A DNA stretch of 64,000 bases from Bradyrhizobium sp. AUGA SZCCT0283 (GTDB taxonomy: Bacteria; Pseudomonadota; Alphaproteobacteria; Rhizobiales; Xanthobacteraceae), in assembly GCF_018130385.1 (NCBI RefSeq), contig NZ_JAFCLU010000001.1, positions 310,001-374,000 on the forward strand, written 5' to 3'. This document shows, one piece after another, positions 49,260 to 57,380 of the stretch. Below the pieces are notes generated by a model, which saw nothing but the letters and a program-made list of their open reading frames with translations, was not told where the DNA came from and did not search any database. Made by a program: the position numbers and the translations under genes. Each line of letters opens with the position of its first letter. Position 1 is the first letter of the stretch.

Positions 49260-50261
49260 CTACACCGGCAACCCGTTCTGCCCCGCCAGCTCCTTCAGCG
49301 ACACCTGCGGCCGCGCCCCGATGTGCTGGATCACCTCGGCCGCGGCGAGCGCCCCGAGCCGGCCGGCCGCCTCATAGCCGGCGTTGCGGACGAGGCCGAA
49401 CAGGAAGCCCGCCGCGAACAGGTCGCCGGCGCCGGTGGTGTCCACGAGCTTTTCGATCGGGAACGCCGGCACGGCTGTCACGCCATCCTTCGCAGCCACC
49501 ACACAGCCCTTTTCGCTGCGGGTGACAATTCCGAGCTTGGCATCAGTGCGCAGCTGCTTCAGCGCGCCCTCGAAATCCGAGGTCTGGTACAGCGAGTGCA
49601 GTTCGGCCTCGTTGGCGAACACGAGATCGACCGTGCCCTTGCGCATCAGGTCGAGAAACTCGTCACGATAGCGATCGACGCAGAAGGAATCCGACAGCGT
49701 CAGCGCCACCTGGCGGCCGGCGGCGTGCGCGATGGTAGCCGCCTTGACGAACGCTTCCTTGGCGTTCTTCGGGTCCCAGAGATAGCCTTCGAGATAGAGG
49801 ATGCGGGAGGCTGCGATCTGCGCTTCATCGATGTCCGCGGGCGACAGGTCCTGCGCGGCGCCGAGATAGGTGTTCATGGTGCGCTCGCCGTCCGGCGTCA
49901 CCAGGATGTAGGAGCAGCCGGTGGCGGGTCCATCAGCCGCCGCCCTGGTCTCGAAGGCGACGCCGGCTGAGCGGATATCGTGGGTGTAGAGGGTGCCGAT
50001 CTGGTCGGCCTTGACCTTGCCGATGAAGGCGGCCCGCGCGCCGAAACCGGCGACACCGACGATGGTGTTGGCGCCGGAGCCGCCGCTCATTTCGGTCGCC
50101 GGGCCCATATCCCGGTAGATCGCGGTGGCGCGGGCCTCGTCGATCAGCGCCATGCCGCCCTTGGTCATGCCGTGGCGCGCCAGAAACCCCTCATCGGTCT
50201 GCACCAGCACGTCGAAAATCGCATTGCCGATCCCGAGAACGTCGTATTTTGCGTCAGTCAT
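49260..50261 (-). CDS. Adenosine kinase / PfkB-family sugar kinase
   Basis: A 333-residue ribokinase-fold kinase. The N-terminal GIGNAIFDVLVQTDE and GGSGANTIVGVAGFG form the substrate side, and DTTGAGDLFAAGFLFG is the anion hole with the catalytic Asp. The sequence most resembles the proteobacterial adenosine kinase group, which salvages adenosine to AMP. The start at 50261 (MTDAKYDVLG) is used because the longer frame adds unrelated residues. Confidence 0.9.
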   Translation of the reverse strand: MTDAKYDVLGIGNAIFDVLVQTDEGFLARHGMTKGGMALIDEARATAIYRDMGPATEMSGGSGANTIVGVAGFGARAAFIGKVKADQIGTLYTHDIRSAGVAFETRAAADGPATGCSYILVTPDGERTMNTYLGAAQDLSPADIDEAQIAASRILYLEGYLWDPKNAKEAFVKAATIAHAAGRQVALTLSDSFCVDRYRDEFLDLMRKGTVDLVFANEAELHSLYQTSDFEGALKQLRTDAKLGIVTRSEKGCVVAAKDGVTAVPAFPIEKLVDTTGAGDLFAAGFLFGLVRNAGYEAAGRLGALAAAEVIQHIGARPQVSLKELAGQNGLPV

Positions 50262-50361
50262 CCATCCGTCCTGTTTACGGCTGTTTGCGCGAAGAAGCCG
50301 AGCGCGGCCAAGAAGGCTGCGGCCTACCAGATCGGCCCCGCGCCAGCAAGGCTGCCTGGTC

Positions 50362-50550
50362 CTCATCCCCGCGCAACGGCTTCGCCGTTGTCGCTGGAGG
50401 AGCGGCGCTTACGCCGCGTCTCGAAGGATGCAGGCCCGTCTGTGGCAACATCCTTCGAGACGCCGCGGAGCCTGTCATCGGGCCGCGCTACGCGCGGACC
50501 CGGTGGCGGCTCCTCCAGCGACAACGGCGAAGCCGTTGCGCGGGGATGAG
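50362..50550. repeat. Composite palindromic element with perfect 42-bp inverted ends (family 4)
   Basis: The arms 50362-50403 and 50509-50550 are exact inverted copies over 42 bases (left arm begins CTCATCCCCGCGCAACGG). Inside, CGTCTCGAAGGATG and CATCCTTCGAGACG form a second inverted pair. The core is shared with 52138-52240 and 54685-54785. It lies just upstream of murJ. Confidence 0.9.
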
Positions 50551-50590
50551 GTCTGGCAGCAGGCCGGGCTGCTGCTATACAGCAACTCTC

Positions 50591-52150
50591 ATGATCCGCT
50601 CGTTTCTCACGGTATCCTCGGGAACGCTGGCCTCGCGGCTGCTTGGGTTCGTGCGCGATTCGGCGCTTGCCGCGCTGCTCGGCGCGGGCGCGGTGGCGGA
50701 TGCGTTCCTGGCGGCGTTTCAGCTGGTCAATGTCGTGAGAAGGCTGTTGACCGAGGGCGGGTTGAACGCGGCGCTGGTGCCGGCATGGCTGCGGGTGCGT
50801 GAAACCGGTGGGGCTGTAGTCGCGGCGGCGTTCGCGGGGCGCGTGCTCGGCACGGTGACATCAGCGCTGATCGCAGCCACGGCGGTGCTCGCGCTGGCGA
50901 TGCCGCTTGTCATTGCAGCGCTGGCGCCGGGATTTTCCGGCCGCGAGACGCTGCAGCTTGCGGTCGACAATGCGCGGCTGATGCTGCCGTATCTCGCCTT
51001 TGCCGGGCCCGTGACGGTGATGATGGCGCTGTTGAACGCGCAAGGGCGCTTTGCGCTGACGGCGTTCTCGCCGCTATTGTTCAACATCGCGCTAATCGCT
51101 GTCATGGCCGTGCTGCTCGCCATACGGCCGGATGCGGTACAAGCCGCGCAAATCGTCGCCGCGACCACAGGCGTTGCCGGCTTGTTGCAGCTTTCCATTC
51201 TGGTGTTGCGCCGTGGCAAGAGCATCGCAGCGCCGTTGCGGATTTCATTCGATCCGGAAATCCGCGGCTTTCTCGCCAAGGCCGCGCCCGGCATGATGGC
51301 GTCGAGCGCGCCGCAGCTCCTGATGGTGGCCGGCGCGATCATCGCCTCGTCGTCGCCGTCGGCGGTATCGTGGCTGTATTTCGCGGGCCGCCTGGTCGAA
51401 CTGCCGCTCGGCATTGTCGGCGTCGCCATGGGCACGGTGCTGATCCCGGAATTATCGCGCGCGGTACGCGGTGAGGATCGCGCAGCCGTCAGCTACGCGG
51501 AATCGCGCGGCCTCGAACTCGCGGTCGGGCTGGCGCTGCCGGCAACCCTCGGGCTGATCGTGTTAGCTGCGCCGATCGTGCGGCTGTTGTTCGAGCACGG
51601 CGCCTTCACCACCGATGACACCAAAGCGACGGCGCGGGCGCTGATGTGGCTGACGCTGGCGCTACCGGCGCATGTGCTGGTGAAAGCTTTGTCGCCGGCG
51701 TTCTTCGCGCGCGAGGATACGATGACGCCGCTGGTCGCGGCATTGAAGGGCGTGGTGCTGGCGATCGCGGCAGCCTTCCTGCTCAGCCACTGGCACGGCG
51801 CCGACGGCATTGCGGCGGCGATTGCGCTTGGCGCGTGGAGCATGGCGTTCAGCCTGATCCGCCGCGGCGCGGAGACATTTGGATTCTCGATCGATGCAGA
51901 CGCAAAACGGCGGCTGCCGCGCATCGCGCTATCCGCGCTCGCCATGGGCGCGCTGCTGTGGCTGGCGACGCGGTCGCTGCCCGCCCTCGCCTCCAGTGCG
52001 CACGGCCTCGTGCAGGCCGTGCTCCTGCTGGCCGCGATAGCGGCGGGAATTGTGGTTTACGGCCTGTTCTTAAGGCTTTTCGGCGTCACCGGCTGGCGCG
52101 AGGCGGTTAACGCCCTAAGGCGTCGTGGCCACTCCAACCCCTCATCCTGA
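50591..52150 (+). CDS. murJ: Lipid II flippase MurJ (MviN)
   Basis: A 519-residue polytopic protein of the MOP superfamily with about 14 helices. It begins [30 protein letters not shown] and contains [16 protein letters not shown], both typical of MurJ. It flips lipid II to the periplasmic face for peptidoglycan assembly. The ATG at 50591 removes an upstream extension made by the palindromic element. The last codons and the stop (NPSS then TGA) are supplied by the next repeat. Confidence 0.95.
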   Translation: MIRSFLTVSSGTLASRLLGFVRDSALAALLGAGAVADAFLAAFQLVNVVRRLLTEGGLNAALVPAWLRVRETGGAVVAAAFAGRVLGTVTSALIAATAVLALAMPLVIAALAPGFSGRETLQLAVDNARLMLPYLAFAGPVTVMMALLNAQGRFALTAFSPLLFNIALIAVMAVLLAIRPDAVQAAQIVAATTGVAGLLQLSILVLRRGKSIAAPLRISFDPEIRGFLAKAAPGMMASSAPQLLMVAGAIIASSSPSAVSWLYFAGRLVELPLGIVGVAMGTVLIPELSRAVRGEDRAAVSYAESRGLELAVGLALPATLGLIVLAAPIVRLLFEHGAFTTDDTKATARALMWLTLALPAHVLVKALSPAFFAREDTMTPLVAALKGVVLAIAAAFLLSHWHGADGIAAAIALGAWSMAFSLIRRGAETFGFSIDADAKRRLPRIALSALAMGALLWLATRSLPALASSAHGLVQAVLLLAAIAAGIVVYGLFLRLFGVTGWREAVNALRRRGHSNPSS

Positions 52151-52240
52151 GGAGCGGCCGTTCGGCCGCGTCTCGAAGGATGAAGGCCTCAGTGCGGCCT
52201 CATGGTTCGAGACGCGCTTCGCGCTCCTCACCACGAGGGG
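52138..52240. repeat. Dispersed palindromic repeat, family 4, copy 2
   Basis: CCCCTCATCCTGAGGAGCG at the left is paired with CGCTCCTCACCACGAGGGG at the right, with inner GCGTCTCGAAGG and GGTTCGAGACGC. It overlaps the end of murJ. Confidence 0.85.
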
Positions 52241-52349
52241 CTACATTGAGGCGAACCGCGCCACTCTAGCGGCTTGCGCTGATAGCCCCTGCGTGGCAAA
52301 CGACAGCGCGAAACAGGCATCCGAAATTGGATCCTTGAGGAAGCTGACT

Positions 52350-53402
52350 ATGGCTTTTGTTGAAAAGGTTTTTTCCGGCGTCCAGCCGACGGGCAATCTG
52401 CATCTTGGCAATTACCTCGGCGCGATCGTCAACTTCGTCAAGATGCAGGAAACCCATGACTGCATCTATTGCGTCGTCGACATGCACGCGATCACGCAAG
52501 GCGTCGACGTCTGGGGCGGCCCGGCGGAGCTCGCGCGCAACACCCGCGAGGTGACGGCGGCCTTCATCGCCGCCGGCATCGACCCGAACAAGCACATCGT
52601 GTTCAACCAGAGCCAGGTCTCGGGCCACGCCGAGCTGGCCTGGATATTCAACTGCGTCGCGCGCGTCGGCTGGCTCAGCCGCATGACCCAGTTCAAGGAG
52701 AAGGCCGGCAAGGACCGCGAGAACGCGTCGGTGGGTCTCTATGACTATCCGGTGCTGATGGCGGCCGACATTTTGCTGTACCGCGCCACCCATGTGCCGG
52801 TCGGCGAGGACCAGAAGCAGCATCTGGAGCTGTCGCGGGACATCGCGCAAAAATTCAACAACGACTTTGCCGATTCGATCCGCGGCCACGGCGCCAATGA
52901 CGGCCTGTTCTTTCCGCTGCCGGAGCCCTTTATCGTCGGCCCCGCAACGCGGGTGATGAGCTTGCGCGACGGCACCAAGAAGATGTCGAAGTCGGACGCC
53001 TCGGACAATTCGCGCATCAACCTGACCGACGATGCGGACCTGATCGCGCAAAAGATCCGGAAAGCCAAGACCGATCCGGAACCGCTGCCGTCGGAGGAAA
53101 AGGGGCTGGAGAACCGGCCCGAGGCCGACAACCTCGTCGGCATCTATGCCGCACTTTCCGAGCGCAGCAAGGCCGACGTTTTGAAGGAATTCGGTGGCGG
53201 GCAGTTCTCCAGCTTCAAGAACGCGCTGGTGGAACTTTGCGTCGCCAAACTCGCGCCGATCGCCTCCGAGATGAAACGGCTGGTCGCCGACCCCGGCCAT
53301 GTCGACAAAATATTGATCGACGGCGCCGAACGGGCGCGCGTCATTGCCGACGAAACCATGCGAGCAACCAGGGATATCGTCGGTTTCATCCGAAAGAGCT
53401 AG
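52350..53402 (+). CDS. trpS: Tryptophanyl-tRNA synthetase
   Basis: A 350-residue class Ic synthetase. The HIGH-type motif is [11 protein letters not shown] and the second is KKMSKSD. It attaches Trp to tRNA-Trp. The start at 52350 ([10 protein letters not shown]) follows TTGAGGAAGCTGACT; the frame upstream is non-homologous and runs into repeat DNA. It follows murJ and is followed by a universal stress protein gene. Confidence 0.97.
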   Translation: MAFVEKVFSGVQPTGNLHLGNYLGAIVNFVKMQETHDCIYCVVDMHAITQGVDVWGGPAELARNTREVTAAFIAAGIDPNKHIVFNQSQVSGHAELAWIFNCVARVGWLSRMTQFKEKAGKDRENASVGLYDYPVLMAADILLYRATHVPVGEDQKQHLELSRDIAQKFNNDFADSIRGHGANDGLFFPLPEPFIVGPATRVMSLRDGTKKMSKSDASDNSRINLTDDADLIAQKIRKAKTDPEPLPSEEKGLENRPEADNLVGIYAALSERSKADVLKEFGGGQFSSFKNALVELCVAKLAPIASEMKRLVADPGHVDKILIDGAERARVIADETMRATRDIVGFIRKS

Positions 53403-53493
53403 CTTCGTCATCTTCTGATAGCCGCGACGCCGCTTGTCGAAGGCGGCTGCGCCGTGGCAGCATGCGGCGGTTTGGCGCAGCACCGGGACATGC

Positions 53494-53988
53494 ATGACCA
53501 CCCAGCGACGAAGCTACGAGACGGGTCACAAGCCAAAATGCCTTGTCATCGTTGACGACACCGCGGAATGGGACCGCGCGGTCTATTACGCCAGCCGCTG
53601 GGCGATCCGCGTCGGCGGCGGGGTGGTGATGCTGCGCATCATCGAAATCGAGGACCAGAACCAGCAATGGCTGGGAGTCGCCGACATCATGCGCGCCGAG
53701 GCCGAGGACGCTGCGAACGAGGCGCTCGATCGCGCTGCTGGCCGCGCCAACGGGATTGCCGCGATCACGCCGGAACGGGTGATTCGCGAGGGCGAGCCGA
53801 CCGCCCAGATCCTCGACGTGATCGACAAGGACGTCGATATTTCGATGCTGGTGCTGGCGGCCAATCCGGGCCCCGAGGGCCCCGGCCCGTTGATCAGCAT
53901 GATGGCGCAGGTCGCCGGCTCGTTCCCGATTCCGGTCGTCATCGTTCCCGGCGATCTCAGCGATCCCGACATCGACGCACTGTCCTAA
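53494..53988 (+). CDS. Universal stress protein (UspA family)
   Basis: A 164-residue Usp domain. The N-terminal strand is KCLVIVDDTAEWDRAVYYASRWA, and the fold ends in SMLVLAANPGPEG then VAGSFPIPVVIVPGDLSD, occupying the place of the usual ATP-binding G-2x-G-9x-G(S/T) motif in a modified form. Such proteins bind ATP or act as stress-linked dimers. Start: MTTQRRSYETG at 53494; a longer reading lacks support. Confidence 0.85.
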   Translation: MTTQRRSYETGHKPKCLVIVDDTAEWDRAVYYASRWAIRVGGGVVMLRIIEIEDQNQQWLGVADIMRAEAEDAANEALDRAAGRANGIAAITPERVIREGEPTAQILDVIDKDVDISMLVLAANPGPEGPGPLISMMAQVAGSFPIPVVIVPGDLSDPDIDALS

Positions 53989-54103
53989 GGCTTGATTTGC
54001 TTGGAGAATTGCTGATTGCGCCCCTTGACCGTGCGCGCGCCGTCGCCATCTGCTACAGGAGACCCACGCGCCGGCCTTGAACCGGCGACGCCGGAGAAAA
54101 ACC

Positions 54104-54673
54104 ATGTTCATTCAGACTGAAGCCACGCCCAATCCCGCCACCCTGAAATTCATTCCGGGCCGCACCGTGCTCGACACCGGCACGATGGAATTTTCGAGCC
54201 GCGAAGCCGCCGCCCGCTCGCCGCTTGCCGAAAGGCTGTTCGGCGTATCAGGCGTATCCGGCGTGTTCTACGGCTACGATTTCGTCACCGTGACCAAGGC
54301 GGACGGCGACTGGCAGCACCTCAAGCCCGCGATCCTCGGCGCCATCATGGAGCACTACATGTCCGGCGCGCCGCTTCTGGCGGACGGGACGGCCGGCAAC
54401 GACGAGGCGATGGACGAGGAGGGCGAGTTCTTCAACGAGGCCGACGCCGATACGGTCGCGACGATCAAGGATTTGATCGAGACGCGGGTGCGGCCGGCAG
54501 TGGCCAATGACGGCGGCGACATCACCTTCCGCGGCTTCAAGGACGGCGTCGTCTACCTCAACATGAAGGGCGCCTGCGCCGGCTGCCCGTCCTCGACGGC
54601 GACGCTGCAGCACGGCATCCAGAATCTGCTGAAGCATTTCGTGTCCGACGTGGTCGAAGTCCGGCCGATGTGA
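54104..54673 (+). CDS. nfuA: NfuA-type iron-sulfur cluster carrier
   Basis: A 189-residue protein with an N-terminal Nfu domain (MFIQTEATPNPATLKFIPGR) and a C-terminal NifU-like domain carrying the cluster-binding CxxC in GACAGCPSSTATLQ. It carries [4Fe-4S] clusters to apo-proteins. The second domain's DTVATIKDLIETRVRPAVANDGGD matches well. GGAGAAAAACC precedes the start. It was named HIRA-interacting/NifU-like in older annotation. Confidence 0.95.
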   Translation: MFIQTEATPNPATLKFIPGRTVLDTGTMEFSSREAAARSPLAERLFGVSGVSGVFYGYDFVTVTKADGDWQHLKPAILGAIMEHYMSGAPLLADGTAGNDEAMDEEGEFFNEADADTVATIKDLIETRVRPAVANDGGDITFRGFKDGVVYLNMKGACAGCPSSTATLQHGIQNLLKHFVSDVVEVRPM

Positions 54674-54684
54674 TCAGCTGATGA

Positions 54685-54785
54685 TCCTCATGGTGAGGAG
54701 CCGCGTAGCGGCGTCTCGAACCATGTGGCCCGGCCGGTGCCATTCATCCTTCGAGACGGCGCTTACGCGCCTCCTCAGGATGAGG
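54685..54785. repeat. Dispersed palindromic repeat, family 4, copy 3
   Basis: It begins TCCTCATGGTGAGGAGC and ends GCGCCTCCTCAGGATGAGG, with inner GCGTCTCGAACC and CATCCTTCGAGACG. It sits between nfuA and tsaB. Confidence 0.85.
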
Positions 54786-54885
54786 TCTAACTCCTGTGAG
54801 GTGGGCGCGTCTCGCCCACCCTGTGCTAGCCCGGCAACGCCGCAAGACATGACGTAATGATTGCGCGTCTGCTATACCTGCCCTC

Positions 54886-55590
54886 ATGTTGATCCTCGCC
54901 ATCGATACCGCGCTTGATGCCTGCGCCGCGGCCGTGCTCGACACCAGCGCCGGCGGCGTGATCGCGTTGGAATCGCAGGCGATGAAGCGCGGTCATGCCG
55001 AAGCCCTGATGCCGCTGATCGCGCGCGTGATGAAGGCGTCAGGCGTCGCCTTTGCCGCGCTCGACCGCATCGCCGCGACGACCGGTCCCGGCAGCTTTAC
55101 CGGATTGCGTGTCGGCCTTTCCGCCGCCCGCGGCATTGCGCTCGCCGCCGGCAAGCCGGTCGTCGGCGTGACGACGTTGACCGCTTTTGCCGCCCCCGTC
55201 GTCAGCGAGAATGACGAACCTCATCCTGTCATCGCCGCGATCGATGCGCGGCACGATCACGTCTATTTCCAGGCGCTGGCCGGCGACGGCAGTTCATTGA
55301 TCAAGCCGAAGGTCGCGCCGATCGCGGAAGCGCTCGACGCGGCGCGCTTCGGTGCGCCATACCTGGTCGGCAACGCGGCGAAGATTCTGGCCGACCGCTG
55401 GCCCGCCGATGCGCCGCCGCCGTTCAAGGTCGATCAGCAGGCCGCGCCCGATATCGCCTGGGTGGCGTGGCTGGGTGCCGCCGTCAATCCCGAAAGCTCA
55501 CCGGCACGGCCCTACTATCTGCGCGCGCCCGATGCCAAGCCGCCGAAGGATCCGCTGTCCGCCGCAGCACAGCCGCCGGCATCGCGATGA
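54886..55590 (+). CDS. tsaB: tRNA threonylcarbamoyladenosine biosynthesis protein TsaB
   Basis: A 234-residue ASKHA-fold protein beginning LILAIDTALDACAAAVLD and carrying TTGPGSFTGLRVGLSAARGIALA, the TsaB signature. It forms a complex with TsaD and TsaE that adds threonylcarbamoyl to A37 of ANN-reading tRNAs. The last base set overlaps the rimI start by 4 nt. Its C terminus is slightly extended with an Ala/Pro tail. Confidence 0.95.
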   Translation: MLILAIDTALDACAAAVLDTSAGGVIALESQAMKRGHAEALMPLIARVMKASGVAFAALDRIAATTGPGSFTGLRVGLSAARGIALAAGKPVVGVTTLTAFAAPVVSENDEPHPVIAAIDARHDHVYFQALAGDGSSLIKPKVAPIAEALDAARFGAPYLVGNAAKILADRWPADAPPPFKVDQQAAPDIAWVAWLGAAVNPESSPARPYYLRAPDAKPPKDPLSAAAQPPASR

Positions 55591-56069
55591 CATGGCTCTC
55601 CGACTGGTGGAGCGGCGGCACGGCCGTGATCGAACCGGCCAGCCCGCGCGACGCGGCGCGCCTGGCGCAACTGCATGGCGCATCGTTTCACCGCGGCTGG
55701 GGCGAAGGCGAATTCGAGGTCATGCTGACCGAGCGCAATACGCTCGTTCACCGGCTCAGACTTGGGCGCAAGATCATCGGCTTTGCCGTGTCGCGCATGG
55801 CGGCTGACGAAGCGGAGTTATTGTCGATCGCCATCGATGCGGCCCAACGCGGCCGTGGCCTGTCGCGCAACCTGTTGCTGACACATCTCGGTCATCTCGC
55901 GGGCCGCGGCGTACGCAAGGTGTTCCTCGAGGTCGAAGAAAATAATCAGCCGGCGCGGCGCCTGTATGAATGGGCCGGATTTGAGGTCGTTGGCCGCCGG
56001 GAGCGCTATTATCAGCAACCCGGCGGCGAGCAATTGAATGCACTTCTGATGCGGCGTGACTTGTCGTAA
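55587..56069 (+). CDS. rimI: Ribosomal-protein-alanine N-acetyltransferase RimI
   Basis: A 160-residue GNAT protein. The acetyl-CoA loop is DAAQRGRGLSRNLLLTHLG and the end has EVEENNQPARRLYEWAGFEVVGRRERYYQ, as in RimI. Enterobacterial RimI acetylates S18. tsaB-rimI adjacency is widespread. Translation is coupled to tsaB through ATGA at 55587. Confidence 0.93.
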   Translation: MTWLSDWWSGGTAVIEPASPRDAARLAQLHGASFHRGWGEGEFEVMLTERNTLVHRLRLGRKIIGFAVSRMAADEAELLSIAIDAAQRGRGLSRNLLLTHLGHLAGRGVRKVFLEVEENNQPARRLYEWAGFEVVGRRERYYQQPGGEQLNALLMRRDLS

Positions 56070-56121
56070 TATGCGGACGGTGGCAAAAGACCCCCGACCT
56101 GCGTCCGAAGGCCCTGAGATC

Positions 56122-56571
56122 ATGCCCGCACTGAAATCCCCGCCTGCGCATAAAAATACCGGTATCGAGGCCCGCTGCGCCGCCACCGGCATGCGCATGA
56201 CCGAACAGCGCCGGGTGATCGCGCGCGTGCTGGCCGATTCGGTCGACCATCCCGACGTCGAGGAACTCTACCGGCGCTGTGTCGCGGTCGACGACAAGAT
56301 CTCGATCTCGACGGTATATCGCACCGTCAAGCTGTTCGAGGATGCCGGGATCATCGAGCGGCACGATTTCCGCGAAGGCCGGGCGCGCTACGAGCAGATG
56401 CCCGACAGCCACCACGACCACCTGATCAATCTGCGCGACGGCAAGGTGATCGAGTTCACCTCCGAGGAGATCGAGAAATTGCAGGCCGAGATCGCCCGCA
56501 AGCTCGGCTACAAGCTGGTCGATCACCGGCTCGAACTGTATTGCGTCCCGCTCGACGAAGAGAAATCCTGA
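56122..56571 (+). CDS. Fur-family metal regulator, probably Mur (manganese-responsive)
   Basis: A 149-residue winged-helix repressor. The DNA-binding domain has RMTEQRRVIARVLAD and STVYRTVKLFEDAGIIERHDF; the dimer/metal part has SHHDHLINLRDGKVIEF. There are no C-terminal CxxC pairs for structural zinc. In rhizobia the homologue at this locus (between rimI and miaB) mainly senses Mn and is called Mur, although B. japonicum papers also call it Fur. The start at 56122 could instead be ATG 56071. Confidence 0.9.
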   Translation: MPALKSPPAHKNTGIEARCAATGMRMTEQRRVIARVLADSVDHPDVEELYRRCVAVDDKISISTVYRTVKLFEDAGIIERHDFREGRARYEQMPDSHHDHLINLRDGKVIEFTSEEIEKLQAEIARKLGYKLVDHRLELYCVPLDEEKS

Positions 56572-56573
56572 CC

Positions 56574-56601
56574 GCGTGCAAGGCTTGACGTGCAAGGCTT
56601 G
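56574..56601 (+). repeat. 14-bp tandem duplication before the HAD phosphatase start
   Basis: GCGTGCAAGGCTTGA-like units (CGTGCAAGGCTTGA) occur twice with a 14-bp period, giving two GTG codons in different frames. Only the second, at 56590, opens the HAD frame. Confidence 0.8.
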
Positions 56602-57279
56602 AACTCGAACGTCGATCTCGTCATTTTCGATTGCGACGGCGTGCTGGTCGACAGCGAAGTCATTTCATGCCGCGCCCATGCCGAGACGCTGACGCGTCAC
56701 GGCTATCCGATCACGGCGGAACAGGTGCTCGAACGGTTTCTCGGCCGCTCGATGCGTCAGGCGACGATCGAGGTTGAAGCCGAACTCGGCCGCAGCCTGC
56801 CGGATGACTTCGCCGCCCAAACCTATGCCGAGATTTTCCGGTTGTTTGCGACTTCGCTGGAAGCCACGCCTCACATTGGCGAAGCCCTGGCGCAGATTGC
56901 GCAGCCCGTCTGCGTCGCATCGAGCGGGCCGCCGGAGAAAATCAGCGCCAGTCTCAATCGCACCGGTCTGTACGACCGGTTCGCGCCGCATGTTTTTTCC
57001 GCCGTGCAGGTGCGCCATGGCAAGCCGGCGCCGGACCTGTTTCTGTTCGCCGCCGAACGGATGCAGACCGCGCCCGAACGCTGCCTCGTGATCGAGGACA
57101 GCACTGCCGGCATCGCGGGCGCCATCGCAGCAGGGATGCCCGTGCTCGGTTTCCACGGCGGCAGCCATTGCCGGGAAGGATATGGCAAGAAGCTGCATGA
57201 CGCCGGCGCCGCCATGATCTTTGACGATATGCGGCAACTGCCCGATCTGATTGCGCGCTTCGGTCGAATGGCCGACTAG
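56590..57279 (+). CDS. HAD-superfamily hydrolase (beta-phosphoglucomutase/phosphatase type)
   Basis: A 229-residue HAD enzyme. Motif I is FDCDGVLVDSE, motif II is CVASSGPP, the Lys is in GKPAPDLFLF and motif IV is IEDSTAGI. The cap domain is the helical type I form. Such enzymes dephosphorylate sugar phosphates or phosphoglycolate. The start is GTG within a tandem duplication, so the N terminus may be uncertain by a few residues. Confidence 0.9.
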   Translation: MQGLNSNVDLVIFDCDGVLVDSEVISCRAHAETLTRHGYPITAEQVLERFLGRSMRQATIEVEAELGRSLPDDFAAQTYAEIFRLFATSLEATPHIGEALAQIAQPVCVASSGPPEKISASLNRTGLYDRFAPHVFSAVQVRHGKPAPDLFLFAAERMQTAPERCLVIEDSTAGIAGAIAAGMPVLGFHGGSHCREGYGKKLHDAGAAMIFDDMRQLPDLIARFGRMAD

Positions 57280-57380
57280 ATTCGCACCGCATGGTTGAAG
57301 TCCGGCGTCGCCGCCGACATCCGATCAAGCAACCTTGCCGCGAGTTAACTGGGCGCGAGACCCGCAGGTGATAATTTCCG

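Noticed and set aside
50249..50590. A 114-codon extension of murJ
   Set aside because: It is made from the palindromic element, and MurJ proteins begin at MIRSFL.
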